Below, piece after piece: positions 1 through 8,001 of a stretch of DNA of 35,014 nucleotides. Position 1 is the stretch's first letter; every line of letters begins with the position of its first letter. The DNA lies in assembly GCA_900696455.1 (NCBI GenBank), contig CAADGB010000264.1:1-35014 (forward strand), read 5' to 3'. The notes under the pieces were generated by a model. That model did no database searches. It saw only the letters and a program-made list of their open reading frames with translations, and was not told the origin of the DNA. The stretch comes from an uncultured delta proteobacterium (GTDB lineage Bacteria > Myxococcota_A > Polyangia > Haliangiales > Haliangiaceae). The translations under genes and the position numbers were made by a program.

Positions 1-929
1 GAGGCCTGGAAGCGCCCGGGCGCCAGCGAGGCGACCGGGGCGGCGGTCCGGCCCGGGGCCAGCGCCGCGCGCACCGCGCGCGCGACCATGCCGGGGCGCC
101 CGGCGTCGGCGCGGGTGCCGGTGTCGACGTCGACGTTGGGGAAGCCGTCGATCGTCGGCACCCGCCCCACCGGCGCGACCGCGAGCAGGTCGGCCGAGAT
201 GCCGCGGCGGGCGTAGGCGGCGGCGTCGGCGGGGGCCGCGGCGTCGAAGGTGGCGCGGGCGGCGTCGTAGACCTCGGTCAGCGTGATCTCGATGGGCGCG
301 GTGTACGACAGGGCGAAGGCCTGGAAGCGCCCGAGCACCAGCGAGTCGACCGGGGTCCACGCCCGGAACGTGGTCGGGTCGTAGGTGGCGGCGATCGCCG
401 GATCGAGCGCGATCCGGCCGTCGCGGAACGCGGCGTTGGCGTGGTTGACGCCGGCGGCGAAGCCCTCGAGCAGGCGCACGATGTCCTGGTCGGCGGGGTC
501 GGTCGACGCCCGCAGGATCGCCCACGCCTCCTCGGCGATGGGGCGCAGGCGGTGGACCCGCATCTCGAGGTCGGTCTCGACCGTGCCGCGGTCGACCGCA
601 CCGAACAGCTCGCCCAGGGTCCCGTCACCGAAGCGGCGCAGGATGTCCATCTGCGGCAGGCGGTCGTGGCCCATGACGTAGCCCTGGGCGAAGCCGAGGT
701 CGCGGACGGTCGTGGCCTGGAGGTGCATGATGCCGTAGCGGTCGCGGGCGGCGTGGACCGGGCCGGACAGCTCGTCGCTGCGGATGTCGGCGGTCAGGCC
801 GAGGCCATCGAACGGTCCGGGCGGCGGCGGATCGGCGGCGTCGGGGCCGGGCGGGGCGATGTACTCGTCGTCGGCGCAGCCGGCCAGCGCCGCGGCCACG
901 AGGGCGGTCGCGAACAGAGTGGACCTCAT
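1..929 (-). CDS. Penicillin acylase family lipoprotein, N-terminal part (partial)
   Basis: The frame is open from an ATG at 929 to the window edge, giving 309 residues of the N-terminus only. It starts with a lipoprotein signal ending LAGC (Cys18), so the protein is probably membrane-anchored outside the cytoplasm. Residues ~57-92 carry the penicillin-acylase N-terminal signature: [30 protein letters not shown], then RRF. Members are Ntn hydrolases that cleave amides (beta-lactams, acyl-homoserine lactones, others) after autocatalytic processing at a Ser; that Ser (usually in SNNW) would lie beyond the edge, so activity cannot be judged. The substrate is unknown. The last ~13 residues repeat, in frame, a segment 105 codons earlier. 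The gene is divergent from hemE across 42 bases. Confidence 0.8.
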   Translation of the reverse strand, partial: MRSTLFATALVAAALAGCADDEYIAPPGPDAADPPPPGPFDGLGLTADIRSDELSGPVHAARDRYGIMHLQATTVRDLGFAQGYVMGHDRLPQMDILRRFGDGTLGELFGAVDRGTVETDLEMRVHRLRPIAEEAWAILRASTDPADQDIVRLLEGFAAGVNHANAAFRDGRIALDPAIAATYDPTTFRAWTPVDSLVLGRFQAFALSYTAPIEITLTEVYDAARATFDAAAPADAAAYARRGISADLLAVAPVGRVPTIDGFPNVDVDTGTRADAGRPGMVARAVRAALAPGRTAAPVASLAPGRFQA

Positions 930-933
930 CGGG

Positions 934-962
934 CGGACGATACACCGGTGGCCGCGTACAAT
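934..962 (+). promoter_or_regulatory. Putative hemE promoter
   Basis: TACAAT (957-962, five of six matches to TATAAT) lies 9 bases before the hemE ATG. A weak -35 (CGGACG, 934-939) sits 17 bases upstream. No ribosome binding site is seen, so the leader would be only a few bases. The promoter is packed back to back with that of the divergent acylase gene. Confidence 0.5.
937..942 (-). promoter_or_regulatory. -10-like element of the acylase gene
   Basis: TATCGT on the minus strand lies 7 bases before the ATG at 929. No Shine-Dalgarno sequence fits in that gap, so a leaderless or nearly leaderless transcript is likely. No clear -35 is seen. It overlaps the possible hemE -35 (934-939). Confidence 0.45.
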
Positions 963-971
963 GACCGTCCG

Positions 972-2036
972 ATGACCGATGCCGCGGCCGCCGAGCCGCT
1001 GTTCCTCCGCGCGTGTCGACGCCAGCCCGTCGAGCGCACCCCGATCTGGATGATGCGCCAGGCCGGGCGCTACCTGCCGTCGTACCGGGCGGTGCGGTCG
1101 CGCGCCTCGTTCCTGGAGATGTGCCGGACCCCGGCCCTGGCCTGCGAGGTGACGCTGCAGCCCATCGACCAGTTCGGCTTCGACGCCGCGATCCTGTTCT
1201 CCGACATCCTGGTCACCCTGCCGCCCATGGGCCTCGAGGTCGCCTTCCCCGAGAAGGGGCCGGTGATCGCCGACCCGGTGCGCGACCGCGCCGCGATCGA
1301 CCGGCTGGTGGTGCCCGATCCGGTGGCCGAGCTGCCGTACGTGATGGAGGCGGTGCGCCAGATCCGCGCCGGCCTGGCCGGGCGAGTGCCGCTCATCGGC
1401 TTCGCCGGCGCGCCGTTCACGCTCGTCACCTACGCCGTCGAGGGCGGCGGCTCCAAGGACTACGTCAACACCAAGCGCCTCCTGTTCGGCGATCCGGAGG
1501 CGGCCCACGCCCTGCTCGAGAAGATGGCCGACACCGTCGCCGCGTACCTCGCGGCCCAGGTCGAGGCCGGCGCCCAGGCGGTGCAGCTCTTCGATAGCTG
1601 GGCCGGGATCCTGTCGCCGCGCGACTTCGAGGAGTACGCGCTGCGCTGGGCCCGCCACGTCATCGCCCGGCTGCGCGCGCACCCGGCGGTGGCGGCGGCG
1701 GGCGTGCCCGTCATCTACTTCGTCAACGGCTGCGCGCCGTACCTCGACAGCTACCCGACCTCGGGCGCCGACGTGCTCGGCGTCGACTGGCGCATCGAGC
1801 TGGCCACGGTGCGGCGGCGGGTCGGCGACGGCGTCGCGCTCCAGGGCAACCTCGATCCCGGCGCGCTGTTCCTGCCGCCCGACGCGCTGCGGGCGCGGGT
1901 CGAGGCCATCCTCGACGAGGGTGGCCCGCGCGGCCACATCTTCAACCTCGGGCACGGCGTCACCCCGCCCACCGACCCCGAGCGGGTGCGGGTGATGGTC
2001 GAGACCGTGAAGGCGCGGCGCTGGGACGGGCGATGA
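972..2036 (+). CDS. hemE: Uroporphyrinogen decarboxylase
   Basis: The 354-residue product is the usual length for HemE, the cytoplasmic enzyme that removes four acetate carboxyls from uroporphyrinogen III to give coproporphyrinogen III in haem synthesis. The family signature [13 protein letters not shown] is at residues ~22-34, followed by the FSDILV segment holding the conserved active-site Asp, the GFAGAPFT motif and the C-terminal FNLGHGV motif. The frame is open far upstream, but the ATG at 972 is chosen because homology begins there and a TACAAT element lies 9 bases before it. Its TGA overlaps the ATG of the next gene (ATGA), indicating translational coupling with protoporphyrinogen oxidase. 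Confidence 0.96.
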   Translation: MTDAAAAEPLFLRACRRQPVERTPIWMMRQAGRYLPSYRAVRSRASFLEMCRTPALACEVTLQPIDQFGFDAAILFSDILVTLPPMGLEVAFPEKGPVIADPVRDRAAIDRLVVPDPVAELPYVMEAVRQIRAGLAGRVPLIGFAGAPFTLVTYAVEGGGSKDYVNTKRLLFGDPEAAHALLEKMADTVAAYLAAQVEAGAQAVQLFDSWAGILSPRDFEEYALRWARHVIARLRAHPAVAAAGVPVIYFVNGCAPYLDSYPTSGADVLGVDWRIELATVRRRVGDGVALQGNLDPGALFLPPDALRARVEAILDEGGPRGHIFNLGHGVTPPTDPERVRVMVETVKARRWDGR

Positions 2037-3391
2037 GGGTCGCCGTCGTCGGCGGCGGCATCGGCGGCCTGGCGGCGGCGCTGCGCCTGGTCCAGGCCGG
2101 TCACGACGTGGCGGTGCTCGACGGCGGCGCGCGTCCGGGCGGCGTCATCGGCACCTCGACGGCGGAGGGCTTCCGCCGCGAGCACGCCGCCAACGGCTTC
2201 CTCACCGGCGCCGACGACGGCGCGGCCGCGCTGTGCGACGAGCTCGGCGTCGGCGTGGTCGAGGCGGCGCCGGCGGCGCGCGCGCGCTGGATCTACCTGC
2301 GCGGCCGCCTCCATCGCCTGCCGGCCGGACCGGGGTCGTTCGCCCGCTCCGGGCTCCTGTCGTGGCGCGGCAAGCTGGCGCTCCTCGGCGAGCCGCTGCG
2401 ACCGGCGCGCGACGTGGCCGCGGCCGGCGACGAGTCGCTGTGGGACTTCGCGGTGCGCCGCCTCGGCACCGAGGCCGCCCACGCCCTGGTCGCGCCGATG
2501 GTGACCGGCGTGTTCGCCGCCGACGCGCGGCGGGTCAGCCTGGCGGCCGGGTTCCCGCGGCTGGCGGCGCTCGACGCCCGCGGCGGCCTGGTGCGCGGCA
2601 TGATCGCCGAGGCCCGCGGGCGGCGGCGCGGCGGCGGGGCGCGGCGGCGCGGCAAGACCACGCTGGCGGCGCCGGCCGGCGGCATGGCCGTCCTGGTCGA
2701 CGCCCTGGCGGCGCGGCTCGGCGACCGCGTCCGCCGCGGCGTGACCGTGCGCGCGGTCGAGCCCGAGCCCGGCGGCGTGGTCGTGGTCGGCGACGATCCG
2801 GCGCGGCGCGAGCGCTTCGACGCCGGCGTGCTGGCGGTGCCGGGCCCGGCGGCGGCGGCGCTGGTGCGCGGCGCCTTGCCCGCCCTGGCCCGCGGGCTGA
2901 CCGAGGTCGAGTACGCGCCGGTGGCCCTGGCCTTCCTCGGCTTCCGCGCCCGCGACGTCCGCGCCGACGTCGACGGCTTCGGCTTCCTGGTGGCGCAGGG
3001 CGAGGCGCCGCGGGTCCTGGGCTGCGTCATCGAGAGCACGGTGTGGCCGGAGCGCGCGCCGGCCGATCACGTGCTGTTCCGCATGATCTACGGCGGGGCT
3101 CGCGATCCGGGCGCGGCCGAGCTCGACGACGACGCGCTGTTCGCGCAGGCCGGCGCCGACCTGGCCCAGATCCTGGGCGTCCGCGCCCGGCCGGTCCACG
3201 CCACCGCGGTGCGCTGGCCGCACGGCATCGCCCAGTACCCGGTGGGGCACGCCGACCGGGTGGCGGCGTGGGAGCGCGACGCCCACGCCGCGCGGCTGGT
3301 GCTGGCGGGCAGCTCGTATCATGGTGTGGCGGTGAACGACTGCATCGCCGACGCCCGCCGCGTGGTCCGCCAGGTGGAGGCGTGGCGCTGA
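2033..3391 (+). CDS. hemG: FAD-dependent protoporphyrinogen/coproporphyrinogen oxidase
   Basis: This 452-residue flavoprotein is of the oxygen-dependent HemY/HemG type that oxidises protoporphyrinogen IX (or coproporphyrinogen III in the CgoX branch) to the porphyrin. The N-terminus holds the dinucleotide-binding motif [15 protein letters not shown], then ARPGGVIGT; the C-terminus has [13 protein letters not shown], typical of this amine-oxidase-fold family. Myxobacterial PPOX is a well-studied close relative, which favours protoporphyrinogen as substrate, but sequence alone does not exclude coproporphyrinogen. The start overlaps the hemE stop by 4 bases, and its own end overlaps the next gene by 10 bases. 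The middle (about residues 195-215) is unusually Arg/Gly-rich. Confidence 0.92.
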   Translation: MRVAVVGGGIGGLAAALRLVQAGHDVAVLDGGARPGGVIGTSTAEGFRREHAANGFLTGADDGAAALCDELGVGVVEAAPAARARWIYLRGRLHRLPAGPGSFARSGLLSWRGKLALLGEPLRPARDVAAAGDESLWDFAVRRLGTEAAHALVAPMVTGVFAADARRVSLAAGFPRLAALDARGGLVRGMIAEARGRRRGGGARRRGKTTLAAPAGGMAVLVDALAARLGDRVRRGVTVRAVEPEPGGVVVVGDDPARRERFDAGVLAVPGPAAAALVRGALPALARGLTEVEYAPVALAFLGFRARDVRADVDGFGFLVAQGEAPRVLGCVIESTVWPERAPADHVLFRMIYGGARDPGAAELDDDALFAQAGADLAQILGVRARPVHATAVRWPHGIAQYPVGHADRVAAWERDAHAARLVLAGSSYHGVAVNDCIADARRVVRQVEAWR

Positions 3392-4290
3392 CGGCGGCGG
3401 CGCGGCGATCGCGGTCCGGGCGGCGCGCGCGGTTCGGCGCCGTCGCGGGCGCGGTCGGGGTTCGCGCCGTCGGGATCGGCGCGCTCGCGCTCGCGCTCGC
3501 CGGTTGCCGCGGCCAGGGGCGAGGGAACGGCGCGCCGGCGGCGTGGCGCGACGCCGGGGACGCCGGGCTGGTCGCCGACGCGACGGCGTCCACCGCGACC
3601 GGCGGCGCGGGCGCGGCGGGGCCACCGGGGCCGGCGACCGTGACGATCAAGGTGCACTGGCCGGACGCGCCGGCGTCGGCGCGGGCCTCGCCCGGCTACA
3701 CCCCGTGCCACACGCCGCGGCCGCCGCGCGCGCGCGTCCACACCCTGCACGGCGTGGCCGGCGCGATGGTCGTGCTCGAGGGCGGGCCCGCCGGCGCGGC
3801 CGCGGCGCCCCCGGCCCGCGACCTGCGGCTGACCGTCCGCGACTGCGCGCTCGAGCCGGTGGCGGCGCTGGCGCGGCCGGGCGCTGCCGTCGAGGTCCAG
3901 AGCCAGGACGGGGCTCACGTGATCGTCGTCGAGCACCTCGGCCAGCCGTGGCAGGGCGGCGACGGCGCGCCGCGGGCCGAGCGCCTGGCGCGGGCGCACC
4001 TGCCGGTCGTCGGTCACACCGCGGCGGTCACCGTCGACGCGCCGGGCGCGATCCGGATCAGCGCCGATCGCGCCGACGCCGCCTGGGTGCTGGTCGCGCC
4101 CCACGCCCACGCCGGGATCAGCGACGAGATCGGCGCGGTCGCGCTCGGCGAGGTCCCGCCCGGCCGGTACCGCGCGATCGCCTGGCTGCCGCCGGCGGCG
4201 GGACAGCCGGCGGTGGGCGGGAGCGCGGAGGTGGTGGTCGCCGGCGGCGGCGCGGTCGAGGCGATCGTGACCCTGGCGCCGGCGCCGTGA
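3382..4290 (+). CDS. Cupredoxin-like / methylamine-utilisation-like lipoprotein
   Basis: The GTG at 3382 is chosen because GGTGGAGG lies just before it and a lipoprotein signal follows (ALALAGC, Cys42). The 302-residue product would be periplasmic or surface-anchored. After an Ala/Gly-rich stretch, residues ~95-210 resemble a plastocyanin-type fold (beta strands around VEVQSQDGAHVIVVEHLG). Next comes a carboxypeptidase-regulatory-like strand set (GAVALGEVPPGRYRAIAWLPP), the arrangement seen in methylamine-utilisation-type cupredoxin proteins. A complete set of copper ligands is not obvious, so copper binding is inference. It overlaps hemG by 10 bases and the Rsm22 gene by 4 (GTGA), so it is translated in the same operon. 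Confidence 0.7.
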   Translation: MALTAAARRSRSGRRARFGAVAGAVGVRAVGIGALALALAGCRGQGRGNGAPAAWRDAGDAGLVADATASTATGGAGAAGPPGPATVTIKVHWPDAPASARASPGYTPCHTPRPPRARVHTLHGVAGAMVVLEGGPAGAAAAPPARDLRLTVRDCALEPVAALARPGAAVEVQSQDGAHVIVVEHLGQPWQGGDGAPRAERLARAHLPVVGHTAAVTVDAPGAIRISADRADAAWVLVAPHAHAGISDEIGAVALGEVPPGRYRAIAWLPPAAGQPAVGGSAEVVVAGGGAVEAIVTLAPAP

Positions 4291-5453
4291 CCGCCGGCTT
4301 CGAGGTCGCGGCGGTGGTCGAGGACGCGCTGTGGGCCGCGGCGCGCGAGCGCCTGCCGGCCGAGCTCCTCGGCGGCCCGGCGCTGACCGCGGCCGTGATC
4401 GACCGCTCGCGGCGCTACACCAGCGAGCGCGAGCGCCTGGCCGCGGCCGGCGGCGAGCGGGCGACCGCCGCCGACCTGGCCGCGCGCGCGCTGTTCTTCA
4501 CCGTCGCCGACGCCGCCAAGCTGCACCTGCCCCTGCGCGAGCTGGCCGGGGCCGGCGACGCCGCGCCGGTCCTGCCCGCGCCCGCCGGCTTCCTGACCGG
4601 CGACGTCCTGCGCGTGCTCGACGTCGGCGCCGGCTGCGGCGCGATGACGCTGGGGCTGTGCACGTTCCTGGCGGCGCGCCCGGCGGCGCCGCGGCTGGCG
4701 GTGACCTTGCTCGATCGCGACCGCGAGGCGCTGGCGCTGGCCGAGCGCGCGGTGACCGCGGTCGCCCGGGCGCTCGGGCTCGCCGTCGCCGTCGAGGTCC
4801 GCGCGGTGGACGTCACCGCGCCGCTGCCGCGCGGCGGGTTCGACCTGGTGGTGGCCGGGTCGGTGCTCAACGAGCTGACCGCGCCGGCGCCGGTGGCGGC
4901 GGCCATGATCGAGGTGCTGGCCCCGGCCGGGGTGCTGATCGTGGTCGAACCAGCGCTGCGCGTCACCACCCGGGCGCTACACACCGCGCGCGACGCGCTG
5001 ATCGCCGGCGGTCACGCGGCGGTGCTCGCGCCATGCACGCGGCGAGCCGCGCCGTGCCCGGCCCTGGCCGCGGCCACCGACTGGTGCCACGACCACCGGC
5101 CGCTGCGCCTGCCGCCCCGGGCCCGCCAGCTCGCCCAGATCACCGGGCTGCGCGACGGCGACATGAAGCTCGCGTACCTGGCGCTGTGCCGGCCGGCGGC
5201 GGCGCCGGCGGCGCCGGCGGCGCTGCGCGTCGTCGACGACCCGCACGCCACCAAGGGCAAGCTGGAGCTGACCCTGTGCGGCGCTGCCGGCTGGATCCCG
5301 GCCCGCCTGCTCAAGCGCCACCGCAGCGCCACCAACCGCGGCCTCGAGCGGGCCCACCGCGGCGACGTGCTGGTGGTCGAGCCGGCGCCCACGGCGGAGG
5401 CGCCCGAGCTGAGCGCGGAGGCGCGCGTCTCCCACCACCCCCTACCCGGGTGA
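4287..5453 (+). CDS. Rsm22/METTL17-type SAM methyltransferase, small-ribosomal-subunit family
   Basis: The 388-residue product has a SAM-binding motif (VLDVGAGCGAM, residues 110-120), the family's post-motif VVAGSVLNEL (188-197) and a C-terminal KGKLELTLCGAAGW strand. Between them lie Cys250, Cys257 and Cys267 (in APC, APCPAL and DWCHDHRPLRLP), with further cysteines at 301 and 331. In mitochondrial METTL17/Rsm22 an equivalent cysteine set binds a 4Fe-4S cluster and the protein assists small-subunit assembly; cluster binding here is inferred from pattern only. The GTG start at 4287 overlaps the previous stop by 4 bases, so translation is coupled to the haem genes. Bacterial members are poorly characterised. 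Confidence 0.82.
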   Translation: MTAGFEVAAVVEDALWAAARERLPAELLGGPALTAAVIDRSRRYTSERERLAAAGGERATAADLAARALFFTVADAAKLHLPLRELAGAGDAAPVLPAPAGFLTGDVLRVLDVGAGCGAMTLGLCTFLAARPAAPRLAVTLLDRDREALALAERAVTAVARALGLAVAVEVRAVDVTAPLPRGGFDLVVAGSVLNELTAPAPVAAAMIEVLAPAGVLIVVEPALRVTTRALHTARDALIAGGHAAVLAPCTRRAAPCPALAAATDWCHDHRPLRLPPRARQLAQITGLRDGDMKLAYLALCRPAAAPAAPAALRVVDDPHATKGKLELTLCGAAGWIPARLLKRHRSATNRGLERAHRGDVLVVEPAPTAEAPELSAEARVSHHPLPG

Positions 5454-5518
5454 GCCGAACGCGGCCGCCACCGCGGACGCGCGTGCTACGCTGGGAACGT
5501 CCAGCCCGGGAGCAGCGC

Positions 5519-5914
5519 GTGAAGAAGATCCTCGTGGTCGAGGACGATCCGGTCAACCTCCAGATCCTGTCCGACTTCCTCGCCGCCCACGGCTACGCGA
5601 CGCGGGGCGCCGCCACCGGACCGGAGGGGGTGGCGTCGTTCTGGAAGGAGCGCCCCGACCTGATGCTGGTCGACGTGCAGCTCCCGCGCAAGAACGGCTT
5701 CGAGGTGTGCTTCGAGATCAAGCGCACCCCCGAGGGCGAGAAGGTGCCGGTCCTCCTCATGAGCGCGGTCTACTCGCCGCGCGACGAGCAGGACCGCCTG
5801 GCCGCGCCCAGCCTGGCCTCCGGCTACCTGGCCAAGCCCTTCGACCTGAGCGAGCTCCTGGCGCGCGTGCGGGGGCTGATCGGCGACGCCGGCGCGGCCG
5901 GCCCCGCGGCCTGA
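5519..5914 (+). CDS. Receiver-only response regulator (CheY-like)
   Basis: The 131-residue protein is a single receiver domain: acidic pair Asp9/Asp10, phospho-acceptor Asp52 (in LVDVQLP), Ser82 at the Thr/Ser switch position and Lys106 in AKPF. There is no output domain, so it must act by protein contact or phosphorelay. The GTG at 5519 is used because the domain begins immediately, and GGGAG lies about 8 bases upstream. A TACGCT element (5487-5492) could be its -10, giving a short leader. It ends 10 bases before the histidine kinase gene, its probable partner. Confidence 0.92.
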   Translation: MKKILVVEDDPVNLQILSDFLAAHGYATRGAATGPEGVASFWKERPDLMLVDVQLPRKNGFEVCFEIKRTPEGEKVPVLLMSAVYSPRDEQDRLAAPSLASGYLAKPFDLSELLARVRGLIGDAGAAGPAA

Positions 5915-5924
5915 GCGCGACGGC

Positions 5925-7259
5925 ATGTGGCTCCCGCCCTTCGTCGAGGAGCTGCGCCGCGAGGAGAACCGGCCCAAGCTGTGGGCCGGGATCTGGACCG
6001 GCTACCTGATCGTCGTCGGCTTCGGCCTCCTCGCCGCCGCCGCGGTCGTGTTCGAGATCTCGCCCTACGGGCGCGAGTTCGGGCTCATCGTCGCCACCAA
6101 GGTCGCGATCAACACGCTGTGCCTGGTGGCGCTGGCCCGGCGCTGGCGGCTGGCGCTCGAGCTGATGACGCTCAACATCACGGCCGACGTGCTGTGCATG
6201 ACCGCCGGCGTCTACTACACCGGCGGGCCCGGCAGCATGCTCATCGCCGTCTACGTCATCGAGGTGGCGGTGATGGCGCTGCTCTCGAACCTGGGCACCA
6301 CGCTGCTCACCGCCGGCGGCATCGTCGCCCTCTACGGCACGATGTGCGTGCTGGTCTGGCAGGGCGTGCTGCCGCCGACCCAGCACCTCGCCGCCGGCCC
6401 CATGGAGGGCTGGCACGTCATCCTCTACCTGGTGTTCGCCTCGTTCGCGATCGGCGTGCCCACCATCTTCACCTCGCGCATCATGCGGCGGCTACGCGAC
6501 CGCGAGCAGGCGCTCGAGGCCCGCACCGCCGAGCTGATCGAGGCCGGCAAGCAGAAGAGCGTGTTCCTGGCCTCGGTGACCCACGAGCTGCGGACCCCGA
6601 TCCACGGCGTGCAGGGCATGGCCGAGCTGATCGCCAGCGGCGTCTACGGCCCGGTCGGCGACAAGCAGCGCGAGGCGGCGGGCACGATCAAGCGCAACGC
6701 CCAGGCGCTGCTCCACCTCATCGACGACCTCCTGTCGCTGGTCAAGGCCGACGTCGGCCGGCTCGAGGTGCGGTGGACGCCGGTCGCGCTGCGCGAGGTG
6801 GGCGAGCAGGTCACCGGCTCGGTGCAGTGGATGCTGACGACCAAGCACCTGCGGCTCGAGGTCGACGTCGACGACGCCACCGTCGAGAGCGACCGTCGTC
6901 TGCTCGGCCACATCCTGGTCAACCTGGTCGCCAACGCCGCCAAGTTCACCCCCGAGCGCGGGGTGGTGCGGATCCGGGCCGGCCGCCGCGGCGACCGCTT
7001 CACGCTGGCGGTCGAGGACACCGGCATCGGCATCCCCGACGACAAGTACCAGGCCATCTTCGAGGCGTTCCGCCAGCTCGACGCCGGCGACGAGCGGACC
7101 TACGGCGGCGTCGGCCTCGGCCTGGCCCTGGTCAAGCGGCTGAGCGATCTGCTCGGCGGCAGCGTCCGGGTCGAGAGCGTGGTGGGCAAGGGCTCGGTGT
7201 TCACGGTCGAGCTGCCGGCGCAGGCGCCGCCGGTGCGCGCCCTCGAGGCCGCGTCCTGA
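5925..7259 (+). CDS. Membrane sensor histidine kinase
   Basis: This 444-residue protein has several hydrophobic membrane spans between residues ~22 and ~185, a short linker helix (RDREQALEARTAELIEAG), then a HisKA domain with the phospho-acceptor His220 in SVTHELRTPIHG. A HATPase_c domain follows with N (LVNLVANAAKFTP), G1 (VEDTGIGIPDD), F and G2 (GGVGLGLALVKRL) boxes. It should autophosphorylate and pass phosphate to the receiver protein encoded 10 bases upstream. The sensor region is almost entirely transmembrane with no sizeable external domain, which suggests sensing within or at the membrane. The signal is unknown. Confidence 0.93.
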   Translation: MWLPPFVEELRREENRPKLWAGIWTGYLIVVGFGLLAAAAVVFEISPYGREFGLIVATKVAINTLCLVALARRWRLALELMTLNITADVLCMTAGVYYTGGPGSMLIAVYVIEVAVMALLSNLGTTLLTAGGIVALYGTMCVLVWQGVLPPTQHLAAGPMEGWHVILYLVFASFAIGVPTIFTSRIMRRLRDREQALEARTAELIEAGKQKSVFLASVTHELRTPIHGVQGMAELIASGVYGPVGDKQREAAGTIKRNAQALLHLIDDLLSLVKADVGRLEVRWTPVALREVGEQVTGSVQWMLTTKHLRLEVDVDDATVESDRRLLGHILVNLVANAAKFTPERGVVRIRAGRRGDRFTLAVEDTGIGIPDDKYQAIFEAFRQLDAGDERTYGGVGLGLALVKRLSDLLGGSVRVESVVGKGSVFTVELPAQAPPVRALEAAS

Positions 7260-7297
7260 TCTGGGGCCGGGCCGCGCCGGCGCCGGGGCTCGTGGGG

Positions 7298-7303
7298 TAG
7301 GCT
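7298..7303 (+). promoter_or_regulatory. -10-like element before the GNAT gene
   Basis: TAGGCT sits directly before the ATC ATC codons where the acetyltransferase frame may begin. No -35 is evident. It is used as one argument for initiation near 7306-7309. Confidence 0.3.
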
Positions 7304-7308
7304 CGATC

Positions 7309-7956
7309 ATCGCCCCGCCCGTCGTCCCGCCCGTCGTCCCGCCCGTCGCTCCCGGTGCCCTCCGCGTCGCGTCGTACACCGGCGACGGGGTCACGCCCTA
7401 CATCCCGGCGATCGCGGCCCTGCGCATCGAGGTCTTCCGCGAGTGGCCCTACCTGTACGAGGGCTCGCGGGCGTACGAGGAGCGCTACCTCGCCGGTTAC
7501 ACGGGGCCGGGCGCGATGGTCGCGCTCGCCTTCGACGGCGACCAGATCGTCGGCGCCTCGACCGCGGTGCCGGTCACGGCCCACGCCGACGAGGTGGCGC
7601 CCGCCCTGGCCGCCGGCGGCCTCGATCCGGCGCAGGTCTACTACTTCGGCGAGAGCGTGCTGCGCGCCGACCGCCGCGGTCACGGCCTCGGCCACCGCTT
7701 CTTCGACGAGCGCGAGGCCCACGCTCGCCGCCTCGGCTACCGCTGGGCCGCGTTCTGCGCGGTCGAGCGCGCCGCCGACGATCCGCGGCGCCCGCCGGGT
7801 CACGTCGGTCATGATCGGTTCTGGACCGGCCGGGGCTTCGTCCGGAGACCGGACATCACGGCCAGCTTCGCGTGGCGGGACCTCGGCGAGGCCGCCGACA
7901 CGCCCAAGCCGATGACGTTCTGGCTCCGCGACCTGGCCGCGCCCCGGCCTCGGTGA
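7309..7956 (+). CDS. GNAT-family N-acetyltransferase, unusual start
   Basis: Clear coding similarity to bacterial GNAT proteins starts at ALRVASYTGDGVTPYI (from about 7360), continuing with ALRIEVFREWPYLYEG and YYFGESVLRADRRGHGLGHRFFDER. The RRGHGLG segment is the acetyl-CoA pyrophosphate loop, and GFVRRPDITASF and KPMTFWLRDL complete the fold. No in-frame ATG, GTG or TTG exists before the internal ATG at 7516, which would delete the first ~50 residues of the domain. The start is placed tentatively at the second ATC after a TAGGCT element; CTG at 7261 or a sequencing error are alternatives. The N-terminus before the domain is a PVVP repeat from 12-base tandem copies. The substrate is unknown. 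Confidence 0.72.
   Translation: MAPPVVPPVVPPVAPGALRVASYTGDGVTPYIPAIAALRIEVFREWPYLYEGSRAYEERYLAGYTGPGAMVALAFDGDQIVGASTAVPVTAHADEVAPALAAGGLDPAQVYYFGESVLRADRRGHGLGHRFFDEREAHARRLGYRWAAFCAVERAADDPRRPPGHVGHDRFWTGRGFVRRPDITASFAWRDLGEAADTPKPMTFWLRDLAAPRPR
7321..7344 (+). repeat. 12-bp tandem repeat, two perfect copies
   Basis: GTCGTCCCGCCC occurs twice in tandem, with a degenerate copy on each side. It encodes a Pro/Val-rich N-terminal tail of the acetyltransferase if translation starts upstream. Confidence 0.8.
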
Positions 7957-8001
7957 ACCCGCCCCCCCGCGCGCCCGGTGACGCCGCGCGACGCCGCCCG
8001 G

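Noticed and set aside
441-971. N-terminal extension of hemE back to 441
   Set aside because: The added 177 residues are antisense to the acylase gene and lack HemE similarity; length without them is normal.
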